From positions 1-64,000 of the forward strand of contig JAFGCR010000009.1 of NCBI GenBank assembly GCA_016932495.1: DNA of 64,000 bases, in the 5' to 3' direction. Shown here piece after piece: positions 27,753 to 36,118 of this stretch. The position numbers were made by a program, and so were the translations under genes. Source of the DNA: Candidatus Peregrinibacteria bacterium. Lineage in GTDB: Bacteria; Patescibacteriota; Gracilibacteria; UM-FILTER-43-11. Under the pieces are notes generated by a model that was not told the DNA's origin, did not search any database, and was given only the letters and a program-made list of their open reading frames with translations. The first letter of the stretch is position 1; every line of letters begins with the position of its first letter.

Positions 27753-28577
27753 TTATGACTGTCGTTTTTCCAGTGCTTCATACAACGCCTTTTCCATTAC
27801 TTCCACAGGTGCTTTTTTGCCGAACCATAGTTCAAATTGCCCCACAGCCTGATGCAGGAGCATCCGTTCACCACTGATTGGGGTAGCGCTAGCTTTTTCG
27901 GCCTCTTTCAGAAGCTGGGTTTCAATCGGGCAGGTAATAAGATCCATCACCACCGCATGAGAAGGAATCTGGCCGGCATTCAGCAGGGTTTCCTCACAAC
28001 GGGGCAGGGAGCCGACAGGGGTGGCATTCACGATGATGTCAAAATTGGCCTGAGGGATCTGGCGGAATTCAATGGTCTCCACGTCAAATTCATCCGCCAG
28101 AGCCTCCGCTTTTTCCTGAGTACGGTTAAAAATAAACACATCCGCTCCATATTCTTTCAGGCTGTATACAATGGCTTTAGCCGCTCCGCCTGCCCCCATA
28201 ACGAGGGCTTTTTTCCCGGAAATGTCCGTTTTTTTCCGGAGCGCCTGCATGGACCCTGCGGCATCCGTGTTATAGCCGATGAGCTTGCTGTTCTCATTCA
28301 CCACTGTGTTCACGGATCCCACGATTTTGGCCAGAGGATCGTAATGGTCCATATAGGCCATGATCTCCTCTTTATAGGGCATGGTCACGCTGAATCCGCC
28401 GATGTTATTGAGATCGGTCTCATAACAAAAATTCGCTAAATCATCCGGATGGTCGGGATCGATGTCAAAAAGACGGTATTCCGCGTCTATTTTCAGGTGC
28501 CGGATAGCCGCGTTATGCATCGCCGGGCTGAGCGAATGGGCAACCGGGTGACCGACGATTCCATAGATTTTATTCAT
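27753..28577 (-). CDS. aroE: Shikimate dehydrogenase
   Basis: YGIVGHPVAHSLSPAMHNAAI; GGFSVTMPYKEEIM; VMGAGGAAKAIVYSL. Confidence 0.95.
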   Translation of the reverse strand: MNKIYGIVGHPVAHSLSPAMHNAAIRHLKIDAEYRLFDIDPDHPDDLANFCYETDLNNIGGFSVTMPYKEEIMAYMDHYDPLAKIVGSVNTVVNENSKLIGYNTDAAGSMQALRKKTDISGKKALVMGAGGAAKAIVYSLKEYGADVFIFNRTQEKAEALADEFDVETIEFRQIPQANFDIIVNATPVGSLPRCEETLLNAGQIPSHAVVMDLITCPIETQLLKEAEKASATPISGERMLLHQAVGQFELWFGKKAPVEVMEKALYEALEKRQS

Positions 28578-28590
28578 ATTACTTATTGGG

Positions 28591-28752
28591 GACCTGATAG
28601 GGGGCTGATTGGTGACCTAATTGGTTATTTTTATTGTTGGATCACTTTTTTTACTGGATCACAGAATCACTTGTGATCAAGTGGATACGTGTTCCAGTGG
28701 AATAACCATTAGGTCTCCGCCCCGATGTTTATCGGGGCAGGCCTCCTATCAG
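28591..28752. repeat. Nested inverted repeat with an inner GCCCCGAT-GTTT-ATCGGGGC hairpin
   Basis: CTGATAGGGGGC/GCCTCCTATCAG and GTGACCTAATTGGTTATT/AATAACCATTAGGTCTCC arms. Confidence 0.7.
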
Positions 28753-28755
28753 AAT

Positions 28756-30066
28756 TTATTCCTCCCACATCGGTTTTTTATCCAGACGGTTCTCACCGAT
28801 CTTTTTGGCCACCACATCCACAACCCCTTCCATCGGCAAGGTCTCCTGGCTTCCTTTATCCATGTCGCGCAGGATGATGGTGCCTTCCTGCACTTCTATC
28901 TGCCCCAGGATCAGGGAGTATTTGGCTTTCAGGCGGTCGGCCACTTTCATCTGGGACTTGATGGAATCTTTTCCAGTCGCCCCTACGACATTAATGCCTC
29001 GCTCACGCATCTCGTTGAGCAGAGAAAGGGAACGTTTTTTAGCGATATGGCCGAGTTGGGCCACAAACACATGGATACGGTCTTTGTTGGGCGGGCGGAT
29101 ACCGGCTTCTTTCATGTATTCGATCGTCCGTTCCATCCCCGCGGCATACCCTATGGCAGGAGTGGAGGAGCCGCCGAACAGCTCCACAAGGCCATCATAA
29201 CGGCCGCCGCCCCCGGTGGCGTTCTGGGCGCCGTCTTTCCGGCTCCAGAATTCAAACACGGTGTGGGTGTAATAATCGAGCCCCCGTACCAGGTAGGGGT
29301 TTTCTACGTAGGAAACCTTCAGCTCATCCAGGAATTCCTTCACCAGCTCATAATGCTCTTTGCTTTCTTTGCTCATCACATTTTCAAATTTGGGCGCCAT
29401 GGAAGCAAGGATCTGGCAGTCCTCCTCTTTGCAGTCGAGTAAACGCAGGGGGTTCCGGTGCATCCGTTTCTGGCAGTCCGCGCACAAACTTCTTTCCTTG
29501 CCGGTATAAAAATTGATGAGATCTTCCCTGAACCGCTGGCGGTCCTCGGCAGATCCGATGGTGTTCAGCTGAAGACTTAGCCGATCCGCCACACCCAGAT
29601 CCTGATTGATCTTATGGGAAAGGTAGATCACCTGCGCGTCAATGGCCGGATCGGATTCGCCGATGACTTCAAAGCCGAACTGATGGAATTGCCGGTAACG
29701 GCCTTTTTGGGGACGACTGTAACGGAAGAACGGTTCGATGTAATACAGTTCCACGGGCTGGGGAAGCTGCTGCATGCCATGCTCAAGGTAAGCCCGCACC
29801 ACGCCAGCCGTTCCCTCAGGCCTTAGAGCGAGCCTTTTTCCGCCCCTGCTTTCAAACGTAAACATCTCCTTTTCCACAATATCCGTGGAATCCCCCAGGC
29901 TGTGCACAAACACATCTAGATTCTCAAACAGGGGAGTGCTGATACGGCGGAATCCGGCTTCACGGCAGCGATGGCGGACCACCTTTTTAATAAAGGAAAA
30001 ATACAGATGGTCGTCCGGCAGTACATCGTGGACCCCTTTCGGACTTTGATATTTCGGAGAGGACAT
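28756..30066 (-). CDS. hisS: Histidyl-tRNA synthetase
   Basis: RPEGTAGVVRAYLEHGM; QFGFEVIGESDPAIDAQVI; GGGRYDGLVELFGG. Confidence 0.97.
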   Translation of the reverse strand: MSSPKYQSPKGVHDVLPDDHLYFSFIKKVVRHRCREAGFRRISTPLFENLDVFVHSLGDSTDIVEKEMFTFESRGGKRLALRPEGTAGVVRAYLEHGMQQLPQPVELYYIEPFFRYSRPQKGRYRQFHQFGFEVIGESDPAIDAQVIYLSHKINQDLGVADRLSLQLNTIGSAEDRQRFREDLINFYTGKERSLCADCQKRMHRNPLRLLDCKEEDCQILASMAPKFENVMSKESKEHYELVKEFLDELKVSYVENPYLVRGLDYYTHTVFEFWSRKDGAQNATGGGGRYDGLVELFGGSSTPAIGYAAGMERTIEYMKEAGIRPPNKDRIHVFVAQLGHIAKKRSLSLLNEMRERGINVVGATGKDSIKSQMKVADRLKAKYSLILGQIEVQEGTIILRDMDKGSQETLPMEGVVDVVAKKIGENRLDKKPMWEE

Positions 30067-30073
30067 AGCTACG

Positions 30074-30144
30074 AAATTTTAAATTTTAAATTTTAAATTT
30101 TCAAAATTTCTATTAATTGAAAACTGAAAACTGAAAATTTGACC
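30074..30144. repeat. Heptamer block upstream of hisS (4x AAATTTT; TTGAAAA CTGAAAA CTGAAAA TTTGACC)
   Basis: Direct reading, period 7. Confidence 0.7.
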
Positions 30145-30231
30145 GCTAAAGTTTACCATATCATAAAATTTTTAATGTGTACAACATATTATTTGTCAGG
30201 ATTCAGAAAGCAGGACTCAGAATTCAGCTGA

Positions 30232-30280
30232 CTCTTAACTCTTAACTCTTAACTCTTAACTCTTAACTCTTAACTCTTAA
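30232..30280. repeat. Seven perfect tandem copies of CTCTTAA
   Basis: Direct count; abuts the stop codon of the 30281-31744 gene. Confidence 0.97.
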
Positions 30281-31744
30281 CTATTTGACGTCAGTAGCAA
30301 GAACGAGTCCGTCCAGCCGCGGTTCCCACTCAACTCCTTTTTTAACCGCGTACAGGCGCGACGACTCAAACAGCGGGATACCGATGAGGTCTTTATGAAT
30401 AAGCTCCATGATTTTTTGAAGAGTGGTCAGCCGTTTCTGCGGGTCGAGTTCCTGACGGCTTTTTTCAATCAGGGCGTCTACCACGGCGTTTTTATACCGC
30501 CCGTTGTTGTATTGCCCTTTACTATGGATGAAATCATCCAGAAAACCGCCCGCGTCCCCGTTTTCCGCCTGCCAGCCGATCACGAACATCTGAGACTGGT
30601 TATCTTTGATGCGCTGGAGAAGATCAGTGGGGGAAACGGGGTTATCTTTGACCAGAAAACCGGCTTCCCGCAATTGGTTTTTCAGGTAATCGGCCAGAGT
30701 CCGGTAAGTCGTGAGGTAATCCAGGGTGATTTTTTTGCGCTGTTCGCCGAATAGGTCTTTGGCGCGTTTTTCTTCGCTGAATTCAGCCATGGGGATATTG
30801 GGATTGTATCCGTAAACCCCGGGAGCCACAAACTGGGAGACCTGACGGACGAAATGATTCCCGATTGCTTCGATTTCAGCCGGATCAAAAATCGTTAAGA
30901 TCGCCTCCCTCACGTCCCGGTCGGCAAGAAGGGGATCATCCAGTTTGAACATAAGAAAATTGACCTCCAGGCTGTAGCTGGTCTTGACTTGTTCCTTCGG
31001 CAGCTCCAGCGCCTGGTCCCGCGGGACCGCCACCAGGATGTCGATCAGCCCCTGCTCAAAGTCTGTCTGACGCTGTTCTTTATTTTTGGTCACCCGGTAA
31101 TTCACGGTCCTGTAGGCCGGATGGCGCCCCCAATAATTTTCAAAGGCCGTAAGAATCAGGTGATCCCCCTTTACCCATTCCTGGATTTTATAAGGTCCGG
31201 TACCCGTGTTGTCCGGCCGGTTGATATGGAATTTGGTCAGTTTGGAGAGGATGAGAGGGTCAGGTTTCTGGGTGATGATCTTAAGGGTAAAATCATCTTT
31301 TTTCTGGATTTCCCTGATGGTGCTCAGGACGCTTTTTACCTGGCTTCCTCCTATTTTTTGGGATTCATTATAACTGTCGATGACGCTTTGGGCGTCAAAA
31401 GGCGTTCCGTCCTGGAAAACGACCTCCTTTCTTAGTTTAAATTCCCAGGTCACAGGGTCTAAATTCCCCCACGAGACCGCCAGTCCGGGGATGACACGGA
31501 GGTTTTTGTCGAATTTGACCAGCCCTTCATAAACATTAGCCGTCCGTATCATATTATTAAGGTTCAGGCTGTAAGGAGAGATATCAGTGGCTTCCGCATT
31601 TAAGACAATCATGAGCGTGTCAGCCTTGTAGCTGTGAGGGCCGAAAATTTTGTTCGGGAGTTCCTGAAAGAGGAAATCTTTTTTAATAAAGACAAACAGG
31701 GCGATAAGGATGAGTAAGCCGGTGAAGATATTTTTCTTGGACAT
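30281..31744 (-). CDS. ABC transporter substrate-binding protein, family 5 (peptide-like)
   Basis: LAVSWGNLDPVTWEFKLRKEVVFQDGTPFDAQSVIDSYNESQ; GTGPYKIQEWVKGDHLILTAFENYWG. Confidence 0.9.
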   Translation of the reverse strand: MSKKNIFTGLLILIALFVFIKKDFLFQELPNKIFGPHSYKADTLMIVLNAEATDISPYSLNLNNMIRTANVYEGLVKFDKNLRVIPGLAVSWGNLDPVTWEFKLRKEVVFQDGTPFDAQSVIDSYNESQKIGGSQVKSVLSTIREIQKKDDFTLKIITQKPDPLILSKLTKFHINRPDNTGTGPYKIQEWVKGDHLILTAFENYWGRHPAYRTVNYRVTKNKEQRQTDFEQGLIDILVAVPRDQALELPKEQVKTSYSLEVNFLMFKLDDPLLADRDVREAILTIFDPAEIEAIGNHFVRQVSQFVAPGVYGYNPNIPMAEFSEEKRAKDLFGEQRKKITLDYLTTYRTLADYLKNQLREAGFLVKDNPVSPTDLLQRIKDNQSQMFVIGWQAENGDAGGFLDDFIHSKGQYNNGRYKNAVVDALIEKSRQELDPQKRLTTLQKIMELIHKDLIGIPLFESSRLYAVKKGVEWEPRLDGLVLATDVK

Positions 31745-31749
31745 GGTTC

Positions 31750-31837
31750 GGATTGACTTCGTATCGACTGCGGATTGACTTCGTATCGACTAGTCTATCC
31801 GATATCCATTCGAAGTCAATCCGATGTCTATTCGGTA
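31750..31837. repeat. Eight 11-bp units, inverted about the centre
   Basis: GGATTGACTTC GTATCGACTGC GGATTGACTTC GTATCGACTAG TCTATCCGATA TCCATTCGAAG TCAATCCGATG TCTATTCGGTA. Confidence 0.9.
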
Positions 31838-31847
31838 TTCTACCAAA

Positions 31848-31878
31848 AAACCCCGATGAACAACACCGGGGTTTTGGT
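31848..31878 (-). terminator. Intrinsic terminator after the STAS gene
   Basis: AACCCCG-ATGAACAACAC-CGGGGTT hairpin with AAAAAA on the + strand. Confidence 0.75.
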
Positions 31879-31894
31879 TGATAAGCATTTGGTA

Positions 31895-32392
31895 TTAGAC
31901 AGCCGGAGGAGGAGTGGGTGGAGTGGGTTCCTGGGGGATTTCCGGAGCCGCTGGTGCTTTGGCTGCGGACGGAGTGGCTGCCGCCACCGCAACAGGTTCT
32001 TTCGGCGCCTTCACAGGTGTTTCAGCGGAAGCACCGCCAAAGGCGGTCTTGGCTTCCTCTGCAGTTTTATAGATCGTGATGATCTGGGTGATTCCCACTA
32101 CCTTCAGAATATCCAGGATGTTGGGGCGGGCATTGGCAATAGCGATCTTGCCGTTTTTGGCGCTTGCGCGGGAGTACCAATCCGTGACATAGCCAATCGA
32201 CTTAGAATTCATATAAGCGAGTTCAGAAAAATCCAGAAGCAGATTGGGTTCAGGCATCTCATCGATCGCCTGATAGATTTTTTTTGCCTCTTCATCCACA
32301 TTGGTTTCATCCAGCTGGCCGGCAAAACTGATCAGTTTTATCGCCTTGCCGTTCGCCTCCAGGTCTTGAAAAGTGGTTTGTACGTCTGCCAT
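31895..32392 (-). CDS. STAS domain anti-sigma factor antagonist-like protein with Ala/Pro-rich tail
   Basis: NLLLDFSELAYMNSKSIGYVTDWYSRASAKNGKIAIANARPNILDILKVVGITQII. Confidence 0.85.
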   Translation of the reverse strand: MADVQTTFQDLEANGKAIKLISFAGQLDETNVDEEAKKIYQAIDEMPEPNLLLDFSELAYMNSKSIGYVTDWYSRASAKNGKIAIANARPNILDILKVVGITQIITIYKTAEEAKTAFGGASAETPVKAPKEPVAVAAATPSAAKAPAAPEIPQEPTPPTPPPAV

Positions 32393-32455
32393 TTTATTGT
32401 AGGTTAGATCCTAAACTTGATTCAGGAAAAAATTGAAAGATTAAAAATTGAAAAT

Positions 32456-33001
32456 TTATAATTGTTCCCCTTCTTCTAAATATTTTACCACATGCACCGT
32501 CAGCCCGCCTTCGGGATTGTCCTTAAATTCCAGGACATCCGTCCAGTTGGCCACGATCTGAGCCAGGCCCCGCCCGCGGAGCGAAGTCATTTTAGTGGGG
32601 TCCATGTGCTTTCTCTCCTCAATCACAGCCGTCATATCCTGGGCGGTTCGTTTAGAAGGGCCGGTGCCGGAATCCGTTACATAGATCTCGATACTTTTAC
32701 CTTTGCGGCTGACAAAGGTGATCTTTACATCCATACCTGGGGCAGAACCGAATTCGATGGCGTTGTTGACGAGTTCGTCGACCACCGACTGGAACCGGAA
32801 GGCCCATTGCTCTGAAAAACCGGTCATATTACGGACCACATTCATCGTAAAGTCCCTTAAGCCTGACATAAAGTAGGCGTTTGTGGGGATGATGATGCTG
32901 ATTTTGATCGGCTCATCCATATTTTTTTGGCTTTTACTGGCGACACTATGTTCCTGAGGGGTTTCGGTGCCCTTGGTGCCGGATGGTTTTGTTTCTTCCA
33001 T
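32456..33001 (-). CDS. RsbW/SpoIIAB-like GHKL serine kinase (anti-sigma factor)
   Basis: FRFQSVVDELVNNAIEFGSAPGMDVKITFVSRKGKSIEIYVTDSGTG; SLRGRGLAQIVANW. Confidence 0.83.
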   Translation of the reverse strand: MEETKPSGTKGTETPQEHSVASKSQKNMDEPIKISIIIPTNAYFMSGLRDFTMNVVRNMTGFSEQWAFRFQSVVDELVNNAIEFGSAPGMDVKITFVSRKGKSIEIYVTDSGTGPSKRTAQDMTAVIEERKHMDPTKMTSLRGRGLAQIVANWTDVLEFKDNPEGGLTVHVVKYLEEGEQL

Positions 33002-33080
33002 GATTGGTTTCTTAACTATCTTAATATTTTATCATTTTTTAAGCAAAAAAGCAAGAATAATTGCCCCGAAAACTAACTTT

Positions 33081-33165
33081 CAGCAACAGCATACAGCAGC
33101 CGCAACAGCAAAAGTTCTGATCATACGTGTCATCCTGTTGCTCACATGGTTGCTGTTGCTAATTT
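33081..33165. repeat. Degenerate CAGCAA/TTGCTG inverted repeat
   Basis: CAGCAACAGCATACAGCAGCCGCAACAGC ... CCTGTTGCTCACATGGTTGCTGTTGCT. Confidence 0.6.
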
Positions 33166-34133
33166 TCAAGCACCCCGGCAGGAATCAGCCGGAGATCAGT
33201 AGGCGGCCAAAGGACGATCAGGACTTTTCCGTTAATATTCTCCCTGTCCACGAAGGGCGTATACTGCTCATCGATAGGCGAAAACCAATGACGGGAGTCA
33301 TTGCTGTGGCTGCGGTTATCCCCTAAAACAAAATAATAACCCTCCGGAACGACAAAATCCCCCATGCCGGGCGTTTTTTTAAAATACGTGTTGAAGGCGT
33401 TTTCATCGTTTAAATAAACTTCTTCCAGTTCTGCGAATTCATCGCTGTCCGCTGTTTTTAAATACACACGCCCGTTTTCGATCCGGATGGTATCGCCGGG
33501 AATACCGATGATCCGTTTTACAAAATATTCAGGGCCGGCCGAACTGTAGATTCGTACCAGATACGACTGACCTGGCTGCCCCCAGAAAGTCAATTGTCCC
33601 GCCTGGATGTCTGCGCCGGTCACCACTTTTTTTTCAGCCTGTTTCCAGCTGCGGTCGATAAGGGAATCGGCTTTTGACTCTTCAACAGGCCTGTAATAGA
33701 CCAAATCCCTTTCTTCCACCCGATCCTGGCAGAACCAGAATGTCTGGACCAGGGGGTTTTGGCAGTAAAAAACGTTTTTTCCGGTTTTTAAATCCGCAAT
33801 CGGCAAAATTCCTTCGCCAGCAGCGTCAAAAACAATCGATTCTTCAAATTTATGGGGGTATTTATTGGTAATGGGGGGCAAGAAAACCACTGTGTCGCCC
33901 CGTTCAGGTCCTCCTAAATGATAATTCAGCTTATCGATCAGGATAAATTCATTGTTTTTAAGGGTATCGGCCATGGAGGAGCCGATGACCCGGAACGGGG
34001 AGATCAGAAACGTCCGGATCAGCACGACCAGGACAATGATGATGACCGCGTTGTAGAGAATGTCTGCCAAAAAAAGCCCGATTTCTTTCAGGGGTCTTTT
34101 CGCGTCGCTCTTTTTAGAGGGGTTTTTGTGCAT
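33159..34133 (-). CDS. lepB: Signal peptidase I
   Basis: FRVIGSSMADTLKNNEFILIDKLNYH; YFVKRIIGIPGDTIRIENGRVYLK; YFVLGDNRSHSNDSRHW. Confidence 0.93.
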   Translation of the reverse strand: MHKNPSKKSDAKRPLKEIGLFLADILYNAVIIIVLVVLIRTFLISPFRVIGSSMADTLKNNEFILIDKLNYHLGGPERGDTVVFLPPITNKYPHKFEESIVFDAAGEGILPIADLKTGKNVFYCQNPLVQTFWFCQDRVEERDLVYYRPVEESKADSLIDRSWKQAEKKVVTGADIQAGQLTFWGQPGQSYLVRIYSSAGPEYFVKRIIGIPGDTIRIENGRVYLKTADSDEFAELEEVYLNDENAFNTYFKKTPGMGDFVVPEGYYFVLGDNRSHSNDSRHWFSPIDEQYTPFVDRENINGKVLIVLWPPTDLRLIPAGVLEN

Positions 34134-34231
34134 AGTTCATGTCTTCAGAAATGCGTACCAAGCTTAATCGGAATTTAAGTTATTTACAAGTTTTTTTATT
34201 TTTGCAATAATTCATATGAACAAAAACAAAA

Positions 34232-34810
34232 ATGATCATCGATAAGCTTATTTTTAAGAAGCACCTGGAAAAAGGGGAGAAGATCCTCTATGTGGTGCAT
34301 AAACATTGGATTGAAATAGTCAAAGCCACGCTGGAGGTCATTTTTTTTGGCTATGTTCTGCCATGGTCTTTGTATCTGATCGGTTTTAATTCACGCCTTT
34401 TTTTCTGGATCGCCTTTGCCTGGTCCGCTATAGCGACCATGCGGTTTTTATATGTTTTGGTCGACTGGATGAGCGATGCGTGGCTGATCACCGATATGAG
34501 CACGATCGTCGTTGAATGGCATGGCATTTTCAGCAACACATCGGCACGGGTGGGCTTTGAGGACATTGAGGGCGCGTCTTACGAGATAAAAGGTTTTTGG
34601 GGAACGATCCTCCGTTTCGGGAACATGACACTCCGGGTGATGTCAGCGTCCCACTTTGACCTCAAAAACGTTTCAAATCCCAAAAAGGCGGAGTTGGCAC
34701 TGGCCCGGTTTCAGGACCAGTACCTGAATGATCGGAACATGCAGGATTCGACTAGCTTAAAAAGTCTGCTTTCAGATATGGTCTCGCATCATATCCGCGG
34801 CATAAAGTAA
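34232..34810 (+). CDS. Membrane protein with bacterial PH-like domain
   Basis: Two TMs, WLITDMSTIVVEWHGIFSNTSARVGFEDIEGASYEIKGFWGTILRFGNMTLRV. Confidence 0.6.
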   Translation: MIIDKLIFKKHLEKGEKILYVVHKHWIEIVKATLEVIFFGYVLPWSLYLIGFNSRLFFWIAFAWSAIATMRFLYVLVDWMSDAWLITDMSTIVVEWHGIFSNTSARVGFEDIEGASYEIKGFWGTILRFGNMTLRVMSASHFDLKNVSNPKKAELALARFQDQYLNDRNMQDSTSLKSLLSDMVSHHIRGIK

Positions 34811-34891
34811 AAACGCGGTCCTCTCAAAAATAGAAGGATCGCGTCCGCTGAGGTCTGATACCGAAGCCAAAAAACAAAAACAAACACAAAA

Positions 34892-35293
34892 ATGAAAATT
34901 TTTCTGATCATACTAGCCGTTTTTATAACGGTGGATGTGCTGATTGTCCTGTATGTCGTGTACCGGCGTATGCGGCGTAAGATTTCGGAAAGGGATAAGG
35001 CTAACATACGGAAAAACTGGAAAGAGATCATCCGTCAGAGCGATATGCGGCACGCTATTATGGACGCGGACAAACTGCTCGACCACACGTTGTATCTTTT
35101 TGGATATAAAGGAAATTTGGGCACTAAGCTCAAAAAGGCCAGCCGTCTTTTTAAAAACGTTAACAAAGTGTGGGCCGCCCACAAGGTGCGCAACAACATC
35201 GCCCACCAGATCAATTACCAGATCGATGAAAAAACGTACCGCAACACCATGCTGACTTTTAAAGAAGCATTTAAAGATTTGAGAATATTTTAA
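34892..35293 (+). CDS. Hypothetical single-TM protein
   Basis: N-terminal TM; no family recognised. Confidence 0.6.
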   Translation: MKIFLIILAVFITVDVLIVLYVVYRRMRRKISERDKANIRKNWKEIIRQSDMRHAIMDADKLLDHTLYLFGYKGNLGTKLKKASRLFKNVNKVWAAHKVRNNIAHQINYQIDEKTYRNTMLTFKEAFKDLRIF

Positions 35294-35303
35294 TAACAAT
35301 TTC

Positions 35304-35400
35304 CCAATGACCAATTCCCAATGACCAATTAATGTAGTAAAAATTTCAGAAAATTGGTCATTGGCCCGAAGGGCGAGCAGAGCGGGTCATTGGTCATTAA
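35304..35400. repeat. 4+4 heptamer hairpin with 22-nt interruption in right arm
   Basis: CCAATGA CCAATTC CCAATGA CCAATTA ... AAATTGG TCATTGG [cccgaagggcgagcagagcggg] TCATTGG TCATTAA. Confidence 0.85.
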
Positions 35401-35406
35401 GAAAAT

Positions 35407-35988
35407 ATGATTCTAGGAATAACCGGTATCAGCGGGTCAGGAAAACACACAGCCGCCCATTATTTTGAACAGCGGGGGTGGGTGATTTTGGATGCGGATA
35501 AGATCGCTCACCATTCTTACCGTCCGTATACGGCTGTCTGGAAGGCGGTTGTACGCGAATTCGGGGAAGGGATCCTGAATCAGGACGATACCATCAACCG
35601 GGTAAAGCTTGGGAAGATCGTTTTCAGCGCTTCAGAGCCTGAGGAGTCGGAAAAAGCCCTCTCTAAGCTGAACCAGATCGTCCATCCGTATATGAAAAGG
35701 CGTATCAAAAACGAAATCCACCGCCATTTCCGGCGTCAGTCCAACATAGCGATCGTAGTGGCGCTTTGGAGGGAGTCGGATCTGGAAGACTGCTGTGAAA
35801 AAATTCTGCTTATTAAGGCAGATCCGGCATTAAGGAGAAAGCGGATCCAGGGGCGGGACGGCATTTCACCGGAAACCTATGAGATGCGGGTGAAAAATCA
35901 AACGGAGCCGCCCCAGCCGGATTTTATCGTGGAAAACAGCGGATCGCTGACAGATTTCAGGGAAAAACTGGGCCAGCTGGGTCTTTAA
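35407..35988 (+). CDS. coaE: Dephospho-CoA kinase
   Basis: ILGITGISGSGKHTAAHYFEQRGWVILDADKIAH; INRVKLGKIVF; LNQIVHPYMKRRI. Confidence 0.85.
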   Translation: MILGITGISGSGKHTAAHYFEQRGWVILDADKIAHHSYRPYTAVWKAVVREFGEGILNQDDTINRVKLGKIVFSASEPEESEKALSKLNQIVHPYMKRRIKNEIHRHFRRQSNIAIVVALWRESDLEDCCEKILLIKADPALRRKRIQGRDGISPETYEMRVKNQTEPPQPDFIVENSGSLTDFREKLGQLGL

Positions 35989-36059
35989 AAAGCGTTCGCA
36001 GAAAAAGGGACCATAAAAACACCGGGATTCTTAATTGTGAATTTTATATAAAGAATATA

Positions 36060-36087
36060 TTGACAAAAACAGAAAAATTATTATAAT
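36060..36087 (+). promoter_or_regulatory. Sigma-70-like promoter
   Basis: TTGACA-16 nt-TATAAT. Confidence 0.6.
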
Positions 36088-36118
36088 TAATATCCGATAC
36101 CTATATTTAGCCCTCCCC

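Noticed and set aside
30232-30280. Tandem heptamer arrays as CRISPR or CRISPR-like loci
   Set aside because: Units are 7-11 bp with no spacers between them and no cas genes in the window.
31775-32407. 210-aa + strand ORF over the STAS gene
   Set aside because: Starts in the 11-mer repeat and runs antisense to a recognisable STAS domain.
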